This document shows positions 1 to 7,314 of a DNA stretch of 11,905 nucleotides, piece after piece. The notes under the pieces are model-generated. The model was not told the origin of the DNA and ran no database searches. It saw only the letters and a program-made list of their open reading frames with translations. The DNA is from BTRF01 sp036986255 (GTDB lineage Bacteria > Patescibacteriota > WWE3 > 9FT-COMBO-53-11). Position 1 is the stretch's first letter. Every line of letters begins with the position of its first letter. The position numbers were made by a program, and so were the translations under genes. Location: contig BTRF01000019.1 in NCBI GenBank assembly GCA_036986255.1, positions 1 through 11,905 of the forward strand, read 5' to 3'.

Positions 1-1191
1 GAGTTTGCCCCTCTGCTCTACCCCAAAACGGTGCTGCTCGTCAATAACGACCAATCCTACTTTTTCAAAATCTGCGTGGCGGTAAAAGAGAGCATGGGTT
101 CCTACCCAAAGGTCAAATTTGTTGTAGTTACCGGGTTTCTTAGCGCCGGTATGGGCGGCAATTTTTACCCCTTTAGGCTCAAGAAGATTTTTAAGGGTTC
201 TAAAATGCTGGTCGGCTAAGATCTCGGTAGGAGCCATTATAATGGTCTTTGCTCCGCAGAGGTAGGTAAGGTAGGAAGCAATCGCCGCCACGACAGTTTT
301 CCCTGAACCAACGTCTCCTTGCAGCAGCCTATTCATAGGTTTCTTCCCCTCTAGGTCGTTAAGAACTTCTTCCGCCACCCGTTTTTGAGCTTGGGTTAGT
401 TGAAAAGGAAGCTCCTTAACAAATTGATCTAGTGCGGTTTTGTGTTTAAGGTAGGAGAGCTGGACGGGTAGTTTTCTGCTCTTCCAAGCCTCCCTCCGTT
501 TTAGAGATTGGAGATTAAAAAGAAGCAGCTCCTCAAAAGCGAAGCGGGCCTTTGCTCTTTCGGCCCCGGCGGTAGTCTTGGGAAAATGGATTTCCTGCAG
601 AGCTTTAGCCCAAATGGGAAAGCCATAACGCCGTAAAAACTCTTGAGGGAGGAATTCATGGCAATCGTTAAGGAGATTAGTTCTTGTCATCAGGTTGCTA
701 ATTCGCATCCGTAGCCATTTTGAAGATACTCGACTGGTTTCGGGATAAACCGGAGTTAAACCTCCCGTATGGATGGGGGCTTTCCCTTCCTTAACCAATT
801 CGAACTCGGGGCTGATGAAGGCAAGTCTTCCTCCAAAAGACCCCACTTTTCCAGCAAGCCTGATCTTGCCCCCCTTTTTAAGGGTGTGGGCAAGGTACGG
901 CTGACTGAACCAAACTGCCTCAATTGCGCCGGTTTTATCAGCGATCGCAACCTTGGTAAATGATTTTCTCGTTTTGGTGCGGACAACTTCGGTTGTGATG
1001 ACTTCTCCAACTACAACGGCTCTATCATTATCGAGAAGGTTGCTGATTTTCTTTGTTCGGCTGAAATCTTGGTAGCGGGAAGGAAAATGATAAAGAAGGT
1101 CCCGAACGGACTTAATATCCAACCTCTTGAGCCGGCGGGCATAGACCTTGCCAACATAAGGGAGCTTCTCAACTGAGTTGCTTAGATTCAC
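1..1191 (-). CDS. recG: ATP-dependent DNA helicase RecG, N-terminal part (runs off left edge)
   Basis: RecG is a superfamily 2 helicase that regresses and remodels stalled replication forks and Holliday junctions. Translating the minus strand from GTG at 1191 gives 397 residues with no internal stop. The N-terminal part matches the RecG wedge/OB-fold region (residues about 50-150). The helicase core follows, with Walker A GDVGSGKT at residues 292-299, then APTEILADQH (motif Ia), and the Walker B box DEQH at 384-387 followed by RFGVEQR, which is diagnostic for RecG. About 290 C-terminal residues (rest of helicase domain 1 and all of domain 2) should lie beyond the left edge. The GTG is chosen because the only upstream in-frame codons before the stop at 1228-1230 offer no ATG/GTG/TTG, and the Walker A position then agrees with E. 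coli RecG. No Shine-Dalgarno site is visible. It lies 94 bases downstream of tyrS on the same strand, and I see neither a convincing terminator nor a promoter in that gap. Confidence 0.95.
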   Translation of the reverse strand, partial: MNLSNSVEKLPYVGKVYARRLKRLDIKSVRDLLYHFPSRYQDFSRTKKISNLLDNDRAVVVGEVITTEVVRTKTRKSFTKVAIADKTGAIEAVWFSQPYLAHTLKKGGKIRLAGKVGSFGGRLAFISPEFELVKEGKAPIHTGGLTPVYPETSRVSSKWLRMRISNLMTRTNLLNDCHEFLPQEFLRRYGFPIWAKALQEIHFPKTTAGAERAKARFAFEELLLFNLQSLKRREAWKSRKLPVQLSYLKHKTALDQFVKELPFQLTQAQKRVAEEVLNDLEGKKPMNRLLQGDVGSGKTVVAAIASYLTYLCGAKTIIMAPTEILADQHFRTLKNLLEPKGVKIAAHTGAKKPGNYNKFDLWVGTHALFYRHADFEKVGLVVIDEQHRFGVEQRGKL

Positions 1192-1285
1192 CGCATTAAA
1201 AATGGCAAAAACGATGAGAGAATTAAACTAAGAGATGCTATAGCTATGATTGCAACCCAAAGCTTTTGATTCTTTTGAAAAAACC

Positions 1286-2452
1286 TCATTGTATTTTGAT
1301 AAAAGTTTTTCTACCAATCCTCAACGTTCCCTTGCCGAGAGTTGCAATTGGCTTAGTCAGCTTCTTGCCATCCAGCTTTACCCCCCCTTGCTGGATGAGC
1401 CGGCGGGCATCCGACTTGCTTGTGACTATCTTGTTATCCAGAAGGAGTTTGGCAAGATCAACTTCCCTGCCGGCAATCTTCCAAACGGGAGCATCCTTGG
1501 GGGTTCCTCCCTTTGAAAAAACTCTCCCAAACTCCTTTTGAGCGGTGGTGGCCTTCTTCTCCCCATGGTACATTTTCGTAATCTCGTACGCTAACTGTTT
1601 CTTTACCCCCATCGGGTCTTTTTTGGCCTGTTTTGCTAAATCTTCAACTTTCTCGATGGTCAAATCGGTGCAGAGTTCAAAATATTGAACCGTTAAGCCG
1701 TCGGGGGTAGCCATAAGCTTGGCGTACATTTCGCTTGGGGAATCTTCCAGAGCTACATAGTTTTCCGCAGTCTTGCTCATCTTTTCCTTACCGTCGGTTC
1801 CTATCAAAAGAGGTACCGTGAGGATATCCTGCTCCTTCTGTCCGAAGCGCTTTTGGATTTGGCGTCCCATAAGGAGGTTGAATTTTTGATCCGCCCCTCC
1901 GACCTCAACGTCCGCCTTGACTTGAACCGAGTCGTACCCCTGCATTACGGGGTAGAGAATTTCGGTAAGCGTGATATCCTCACCCTTCTGTATCCGTTCT
2001 TGCAGCTCCCTCCTCTTTCCAACCTGCTGAAAGGTTGCTGTGGAAACCATCTTCATGAAATCGGAGATACCCATCTTCCCGAACCACTCGCTATTGTATA
2101 CAAATGTAGTTTTTTTTGCGTCTAAAATCTTTGAGATCTGCCCCTTGTAGGCTTTCATATTCTCTTCAACTTCTTTCCTTGTCAGAGTCTTTCGGGATAT
2201 TTGGCGGCCGGTTGGGTCTCCTATTGTGGCAGTCGTGTCCCCAATTATAAGAATTATTTGGTGGCCCAAATTTTGAAACTCCTTGAGTTTTAAAAGAGGT
2301 ACAGTGTGGCCTAAATGTAACTTTGCAGACGTAGGATCTATCCCGAATTTTATCTTTAGTTTCCTTCCTGATTCGAGTGCTGTCTTAAGGTGGTCTCTTT
2401 TAATGATCTCAGCAACTCGTCTCTCCAGAAGTTCTGTTATTTGGTTTATCAT
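1286..2452 (-). CDS. tyrS: Tyrosyl-tRNA synthetase, type-2-like
   Basis: This class I synthetase charges tRNA-Tyr with tyrosine using ATP in the cytosol. The chosen start gives 388 residues. The HIGH signature appears as HLGH at residues 46-49, preceded by KFGIDPTSAKL, and the KMSKS loop appears as KMSKT at 224-228. The tyrosine-site stretch VMQGYDSVQVKADVEVGGADQKFN (residues about 169-192, split here as motifs VMQGYDS, ADVEVGGADQ, FN) is complete. The C-terminal 60 residues form an S4 RNA-binding domain. The HLGH, GDPTGR and KMSKT pattern resembles the TyrZ/type 2 subfamily rather than E. coli TyrS. The frame is open further upstream to 2542, but that would add 30 non-homologous residues and run over the start of the divergent PBP gene. 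ATG at 2452 begins MINQITELLERR, the usual N terminus, and sits just behind a promoter -10 box. The stop is TGA. Confidence 0.95.
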   Translation of the reverse strand: MINQITELLERRVAEIIKRDHLKTALESGRKLKIKFGIDPTSAKLHLGHTVPLLKLKEFQNLGHQIILIIGDTTATIGDPTGRQISRKTLTRKEVEENMKAYKGQISKILDAKKTTFVYNSEWFGKMGISDFMKMVSTATFQQVGKRRELQERIQKGEDITLTEILYPVMQGYDSVQVKADVEVGGADQKFNLLMGRQIQKRFGQKEQDILTVPLLIGTDGKEKMSKTAENYVALEDSPSEMYAKLMATPDGLTVQYFELCTDLTIEKVEDLAKQAKKDPMGVKKQLAYEITKMYHGEKKATTAQKEFGRVFSKGGTPKDAPVWKIAGREVDLAKLLLDNKIVTSKSDARRLIQQGGVKLDGKKLTKPIATLGKGTLRIGRKTFIKIQ

Positions 2453-2463
2453 AACCGAAAAAA

Positions 2464-2472
2464 AGTATAGCA
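2464..2472 (-). promoter_or_regulatory. Extended -10 promoter of tyrS
   Basis: On the minus strand this reads TGC-TATACT, a near-consensus extended -10 element (TGN-TATAAT). No good -35 hexamer is found 16-18 bases further upstream, which is tolerated by extended -10 promoters. A start of transcription 6-7 bases past the box falls at about 2457-2458, so the leader before ATG 2452 would be only about 5 bases, with no Shine-Dalgarno site. The start site is inferred from spacing. Confidence 0.55.
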
Positions 2473-2499
2473 CTGATAGGGTTTTAGAATATATCTCTG

Positions 2500-2508
2500 T
2501 GCTAAAAT
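2500..2508 (+). promoter_or_regulatory. Extended -10 promoter of the PBP gene (leaderless)
   Basis: The sequence TGC-TAAAAT is a five-of-six match to the -10 hexamer with the TG extension. It is followed after six bases by the GTG start codon at 2515, so the predicted transcription start coincides with the first base of the coding sequence. An in-frame TAA lies inside the box (2503-2505), so the protein cannot start further upstream. The -35 position has no recognisable hexamer. It is back to back with the tyrS -10 box; 27 bases lie between the two elements. Confidence 0.6.
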
Positions 2509-2514
2509 TCTCCA

Positions 2515-5337
2515 GTGAGTAGGAAACGTAAATATCTGCCAACCGGCTCCCGTTCTTGGCGAGGCAGTCAAGGCGGGATTTTAGCGAAACTGCCGCGGCC
2601 TCTCCGCGGAATTGTTAAGTTTATATTCTCCATAGCTAAAAATATCTTCTCAAGGATCTACAATCTTGTATTTTCCCTTGTTTCCAAGATCCCGCTTCTT
2701 AAGAAATTCAAGAAGCGAGGTCGGAAAAGCCCTCTCTATTGGCTAAATATTGCCGCCACAATTTTCCTGCTGTTTGTGGTACTCTCTTCCGTGGTTTTAG
2801 GAGGAGTTCTGATTTACTTCTCCAAAGATCTTCCCTCCCCGGACCGCCTAACCGACCGCCAAGTGTCCATGTCTACCAAGATTTATGACCGAAACGGAAA
2901 GCTCCTCTACGACATCTATGGAGATGAAAATCGAACTCTAATCACCTTAGATCAGGTTTCTGAAGTTATGAAGCAGGCTACTCTTGCTATTGAGGATAAA
3001 AACTTCTATCGTCATCGGGGTTTCGATCCTTTTGGAATTATCCGAGGCGCTTACAACACCGCCGTTAAACGCGGGCTTCAAGGGGGGTCTACTCTTACTC
3101 AGCAGTTGGTTAAAAATACGCTTCTCTCTCCAGAAAGAACGATCGTGCGCAAGCTTAAGGAGTTTATCCTGGCTATTCAAATTGAAGCTCGGTACAGCAA
3201 GGACGAAATCTTTCAAATGTATTTCAACGAGGCCTCTTACGGGGGTCAGGCGATTGGCGTTCAAGCCGCGGCGGAGAATTACTTCAATAAATCCGCCTCC
3301 GAGCTATCTCTTGCTGAAGCGGCTCTTTTGGCTGGACTGCCCCAAGCTCCGTCCAAGTACTCGCCCTATCGAGACCCGGAGTTGGCTAAGTGGCGCCAAG
3401 GTGAGGTCCTCCGTCGAATGCGCGAGGATGGGAACATTACAAGGGAGGAGGAGGCGGCGGCTAAAAAGATCAAGCTTAAGTTCAGACCCAAGGGTTCCCA
3501 GATCAGAGCTCCCCATTTTGTGATGTATGTTCGAGAGCTTCTTGCCGAACGTTACGGTGATACCTATGTAGAGACGGGGGGTTTGCGCGTCACCACTTCT
3601 CTCGATCTTGATCTCCACAACAAATTCCAAAAATACGTGACTGATGAGATCAAGCGGGATCGGATCTATCGTGTCTCAAACGGCGCTCTCGTCGCTACCA
3701 ACCCTAAGACGGGAGAGATACTATCAATGGTGGGATCAAAAGACTACTTTGCCACGGACATCGACGGTCAGTTTAATGTCACCACCTCGCCTTCTCGCCA
3801 GCCCGGATCATCCATAAAACCTATCAACTACGTAACCGCGTTTAAGCAGGGTTTTGCGCCCCTCTCCAAGTTAATTGGCATCCCTACTACTTTTAAAGTA
3901 GGTCCCGGACAGCCCCCTTACAGGCCGCAAAACTTTGCCAACCAGAACTACCGTATTGTTTCCGTCAGAAAAGCATTGGGGAACTCCCTCAATGTTCCCG
4001 CAGTTAAGATGCTCTCTCTTATTGGATTGGAAAATATGCTGGCTACCGCACAAGATATGGGAATTACGACCTTCACAGACCCCGATCGATATGGAATTTC
4101 TCTAACTTTAGGTGGGGGGGAGGTAAAGATGGTTGATATGGCTACCGCTTTTGGCGTTTTCGCCACCGGCGGGATTCGCCACGACCCCGTTGCGATCCTC
4201 AAAGTTACCGATTACACTGGGAAAGTTCTGGAGGAATTCAAGCCCAACAAAGGGGTGCGGGTTCTGACCGAACAGCAAGCTTACTTAATTAACAGTATCC
4301 TCTCCGACTACAGTGCCCGGACCCTCACCTTTGGAGGGGGGAACCAGCTTGGGTTGAATATTCCCGGACATACCGTCGCCGCCAAGACGGGAACCACTAA
4401 TGACAACCGGGATAACTGGGCCATTGGCTACACCCCGGCTCACAAGGATTCAAAGGTGAGCATTGTGATCGCTTCGTGGATTGGAAACAATGACAATTCC
4501 CCCATGAACCCCAGATTTTTTGCCGGGGCGGCCCGCATATGGAATAAGTCCATTACCGCGTACCTTAAAGGCAAGTCCGATGTTAAATTCAAAAAACCTA
4601 AGGGAATCGTTACGGCTCAAGTAGATGCTTTATCAGGAATGGCTCCGGGTCCCTACACAACCCAAACCCAAACGGACATTTTTATTGAAGGAACGGTCCC
4701 AACTGAGCCTGACAATTGGCATGTGCGTTTAAAAATATGCAAGCTCGATGGCAAGTTGGCCTCCGATGCCTGTGTAGCTGCCGGGCAGGCCGTAGAAAAA
4801 AGCTTTATCAAAATCCAAGCCGAAAAACCGGAATGGCAGGACGATGTTGATGCCTGGGTTGGAAAGACCTATCCCAAGAGCAAGTATCCCCAGTATTACC
4901 CCCCCACTGAAGTTTCCGATCTCTGCTTTGATGCTGGCGGAAGTGCTGTTAATTGTACAGATCCGGGAGCAGGACCTTTAATATCAGGTGTTTCGTTTTA
5001 TGCCTATCCGCCGAATAGTGCAGAACTTACAGATTCTAGTAGTTTGCCGTCAAACTTCGAAGTACGCGTTGATCCTGTGGAACAACCTGGTACTGGGATA
5101 TTATCTGTTTGGTTCACTTTAGAAGGTTCTGGGTGTGACGCGGACAAGTGTAATTGGGGGCCTCCGAATAGTCCAGAGCTAGTGACGACTCCCGATGGTG
5201 GTGTTTACAAATCTAGCGGGAAGGCGCTTTTCCAGAACATTGCTCCCGGATCGTACACTCTCAAAGTCGAAGCAGTAGACGATAAAGGAGGGGTTACTAA
5301 TCCTGTATTTTCTATAGCTGTTACGGTAATTCCTTAA
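2515..5337 (+). CDS. Bifunctional class A penicillin-binding protein (transglycosylase/transpeptidase, PBP1A family)
   Basis: This enzyme polymerises lipid II into glycan strands and cross-links the peptides on the outer face of the membrane. It has 940 residues and starts at GTG. Residues 1-75 are a basic cytoplasmic tail, and about 77-102 form one transmembrane helix. The GT51 glycosyltransferase domain follows (about 115-290), with EDKNFYRHRGFD at 160-171 (E160 the expected catalytic glutamate), GGSTLTQQLVKN at 190-201 and EIFQMYFNE at 231-239. The transpeptidase domain (about 385-690) carries SSIK at 432-435 (S432 the acylated serine), SLN at 491-493 and KTGTT at 624-628, so both active sites are intact. 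Residues about 820-940 form an additional beta-rich, Ig-like extension ending in PGSYTLKVEAVDDKGG. Six cysteines lie in the C-terminal quarter, as pairs 743/753, 804/814 and 874/879. The final 360 or so bases look richer in A/T-ending codons than the rest. The gene stands alone on the plus strand. Confidence 0.95.
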   Translation: MSRKRKYLPTGSRSWRGSQGGILAKLPRPLRGIVKFIFSIAKNIFSRIYNLVFSLVSKIPLLKKFKKRGRKSPLYWLNIAATIFLLFVVLSSVVLGGVLIYFSKDLPSPDRLTDRQVSMSTKIYDRNGKLLYDIYGDENRTLITLDQVSEVMKQATLAIEDKNFYRHRGFDPFGIIRGAYNTAVKRGLQGGSTLTQQLVKNTLLSPERTIVRKLKEFILAIQIEARYSKDEIFQMYFNEASYGGQAIGVQAAAENYFNKSASELSLAEAALLAGLPQAPSKYSPYRDPELAKWRQGEVLRRMREDGNITREEEAAAKKIKLKFRPKGSQIRAPHFVMYVRELLAERYGDTYVETGGLRVTTSLDLDLHNKFQKYVTDEIKRDRIYRVSNGALVATNPKTGEILSMVGSKDYFATDIDGQFNVTTSPSRQPGSSIKPINYVTAFKQGFAPLSKLIGIPTTFKVGPGQPPYRPQNFANQNYRIVSVRKALGNSLNVPAVKMLSLIGLENMLATAQDMGITTFTDPDRYGISLTLGGGEVKMVDMATAFGVFATGGIRHDPVAILKVTDYTGKVLEEFKPNKGVRVLTEQQAYLINSILSDYSARTLTFGGGNQLGLNIPGHTVAAKTGTTNDNRDNWAIGYTPAHKDSKVSIVIASWIGNNDNSPMNPRFFAGAARIWNKSITAYLKGKSDVKFKKPKGIVTAQVDALSGMAPGPYTTQTQTDIFIEGTVPTEPDNWHVRLKICKLDGKLASDACVAAGQAVEKSFIKIQAEKPEWQDDVDAWVGKTYPKSKYPQYYPPTEVSDLCFDAGGSAVNCTDPGAGPLISGVSFYAYPPNSAELTDSSSLPSNFEVRVDPVEQPGTGILSVWFTLEGSGCDADKCNWGPPNSPELVTTPDGGVYKSSGKALFQNIAPGSYTLKVEAVDDKGGVTNPVFSIAVTVIP

Positions 5338-7310
5338 GATCTGAGAACTCCTTTATTTTTCTGGATAGTGGATTGAATCTTCTTCCTGATTGGTTTAATA
5401 TCCTCCGATGAAAGACCTTTTTCGGATGATTGAAACATCACCCGCAGTGTAATGGAGCGCTCTCCTCCCTTGGGAATCTGGTAACGGTCCATTAAGACTA
5501 CCTCCCTTACTAAATTGGAAGCTTCTCTGATTTGACCAATAAGTTCTCCCAAGGAGTACTTTTCGGACAGAAGGAAGGAAAAATCCTCGTGAATTTCCGG
5601 ATAAGGAGAGATGGGTGTAAATTTCCCCCAAGACCGAGCCAACTTAGTAAATTCCTCAAAATTAATCTCCAGTACGGCGGTACCGGTCAGATTGAAAGCG
5701 TCCGCAAGGTGGGGATGGATCTCTCCAATGATGCCGAGAACTTTATGGTCAATCTGAATCCCGGCAGATCGAGTGGGGTGCCATAAGGTACTCTTAACCG
5801 GCTTAAATTGGGCCTCAGCGTGGGCCTTACTTAGCTGGGTCTCTAAATAACCCTTGAGGGTTAGAAATGGGTCTTTTGCGCCCCAAACGGCCGCACCGAA
5901 ACTTAAGTGCTCCCCATTCTTTGCAGGATATACTTTCTCCAGTTCGTAAATTTTCCCTTCCGCAAAACGGGGAGCGTTCTTTTGAGCAACTTCCAACAAC
6001 GAAAGAAAAAGAGAAGGACGCAGGTACTCGGTCTCCGCTGATATGGGGTTTTTTAGTCTAAGAAGCTCCTCGCCTCCGAGGTGGATCCGAGTTTTCGTGG
6101 AAACGAAGGGATATGTCTTGACTTCATTAAAGCCCCAATTTGCGAAGAGATGAGTAACCAAGTCGCGCCAAAACTCCAAACCGATGGGGGGAACTCCGGA
6201 GAAGGTGGTTTGGAGCGGCTGCGCCGGTAGGTTCCCATATCCATGGAGCCGAAGGACCTCCTCGACCAGATCCTCTGGGATGCTCAGATCCCCTCTAAAG
6301 TGAGGGGGCCAGCAGAGCAATCCTTGATCCGAAGACATCACTTTAAAACCCAAAAGCTTTAGATATTGGCGAGCTTGGCTGATAGGGATTGACACTCCTG
6401 AAACAGTTTTAAGTTTCTCCTGCGTGAGGACGATTGGCTGAAGCTCGGTTTTTTCTTTTCCCAAAGCAACGAATCCGGTTACCTGACCCTTCCCGTGTAC
6501 TTGGTATAGGTGTATAACTTTATTAAGGGATATGTATAAGTTCTCTGGAGATAAGTAGTGTTCAAAACGACCGCTGGCTTCGGATCTTAAACCTAGTTTT
6601 CGAGCCGTCCTGCGGATTAGAATTGGATCAAAGATGGCTGCTTCCAGGAGAATCTCGGTTGTTCCTTCGTCAACTTCCGTATCCTCACTTCCCATTACAC
6701 CCGCCACAGCGATAGGGCCCTTCCGATCGGCGATTACAATATCGTTTCGGCTTAACTCATGGTCTAGACCGTCTAGAGTCTTGATTTTCTCCTTGTTCTT
6801 GGCCCGCCTAACCTCGATGGTGAGAGTGGGGTCGCGACGGCCAACTTTCTCCGCATCAAAAGCATGAAACGGCTGGCCGTACTCAAGCATCAGGTAATTT
6901 GTTAGGTCAGCCCAAAGATTGATGGTACGCATCCCGGCGGCTTCCAGGCGTTCTTGAACAATCTTCGGAGCCGTCCGGTAGGAAAGGTCGGAAATCTTGG
7001 TTAAAGTGTAGGTTTTGGCTAGTTCGGACGGGCATCTTACCTTCAATGCCGCCGCATCTTTGGGGGGCGTAAAACGCTTCTCTTTCCCCCTAAATTCGAG
7101 GTTGTATAAAGCTGCCAACTCTTTTGCCACCCCAGCTATAGAAAGCAGATCTCCCCTGTTGTAGGTAACTTCCAGATTTAATACGTCTTCCCTTCCCTGC
7201 CGCCGAACTTCCTCAACTCCAATTGTTGCGAGAGACAAATCGGCTGCAACCTTCTCAGCCGGTTTCCTTACACTCACAAAATCTTTTAGCCAAGAATACG
7301 GAACTAACAT
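5334..7310 (-). CDS. pheT: Phenylalanyl-tRNA synthetase beta subunit, short form without the EMAP tRNA-binding domain
   Basis: This is the beta subunit of the (alpha-beta)2 PheRS. It is 658 residues long, against about 790-800 in E. coli. Residues 1-36 match the usual start (MLVPYSWLKDFV, then ATIGVEEV), but the sequence then jumps to EDVLNLEVTYNRGDLLSIAG. The roughly 110-residue OB-fold/EMAP domain normally inserted between these parts is missing. The B3/B4 editing module is present (about 85-280, with NLWADLTNYLMLEYGQPFHA at 131-150), as are B5 (about 290-365, FRGDLSIPEDLVEEVLRLHGYG), the catalytic-like B6/B7 (about 370-560) and the C-terminal ferredoxin-fold anticodon domain (about 565-658, PYPEIHEDFSF). 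ATG 7310 follows the pheS stop by four bases. The last codons interlock with the stop of the convergent PBP gene. This is the last gene of the thrS-to-pheT block. Confidence 0.95.
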   Translation of the reverse strand: MLVPYSWLKDFVSVRKPAEKVAADLSLATIGVEEVRRQGREDVLNLEVTYNRGDLLSIAGVAKELAALYNLEFRGKEKRFTPPKDAAALKVRCPSELAKTYTLTKISDLSYRTAPKIVQERLEAAGMRTINLWADLTNYLMLEYGQPFHAFDAEKVGRRDPTLTIEVRRAKNKEKIKTLDGLDHELSRNDIVIADRKGPIAVAGVMGSEDTEVDEGTTEILLEAAIFDPILIRRTARKLGLRSEASGRFEHYLSPENLYISLNKVIHLYQVHGKGQVTGFVALGKEKTELQPIVLTQEKLKTVSGVSIPISQARQYLKLLGFKVMSSDQGLLCWPPHFRGDLSIPEDLVEEVLRLHGYGNLPAQPLQTTFSGVPPIGLEFWRDLVTHLFANWGFNEVKTYPFVSTKTRIHLGGEELLRLKNPISAETEYLRPSLFLSLLEVAQKNAPRFAEGKIYELEKVYPAKNGEHLSFGAAVWGAKDPFLTLKGYLETQLSKAHAEAQFKPVKSTLWHPTRSAGIQIDHKVLGIIGEIHPHLADAFNLTGTAVLEINFEEFTKLARSWGKFTPISPYPEIHEDFSFLLSEKYSLGELIGQIREASNLVREVVLMDRYQIPKGGERSITLRVMFQSSEKGLSSEDIKPIRKKIQSTIQKNKGVLRS

Positions 7311-7314
7311 ATCA

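Noticed and set aside
756..1010. Separate minus-strand ORF and a possible frameshift at the G6/C6 run near 870 in recG
   Set aside because: The recG frame continues without a break through the G-run into good RecG sequence on both sides; the other ORF is only an out-of-frame shadow.
1237..1244. Palindrome GCTATAGC between tyrS and recG as an operator or promoter
   Set aside because: It is only eight bases, has no partner site and no well-spaced -35/-10 arrangement, so it could be chance.
2453..2542. N-terminal extension of tyrS to a start at 2542
   Set aside because: It adds 30 residues with no resemblance to TyrS, crosses the tyrS promoter box and overlaps the divergent PBP start; ATG 2452 gives the normal N terminus.
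2984..3523. 179-codon plus-strand ORF within the PBP gene
   Set aside because: It is in another frame of a clearly conserved gene, low in complexity and without a start signal.
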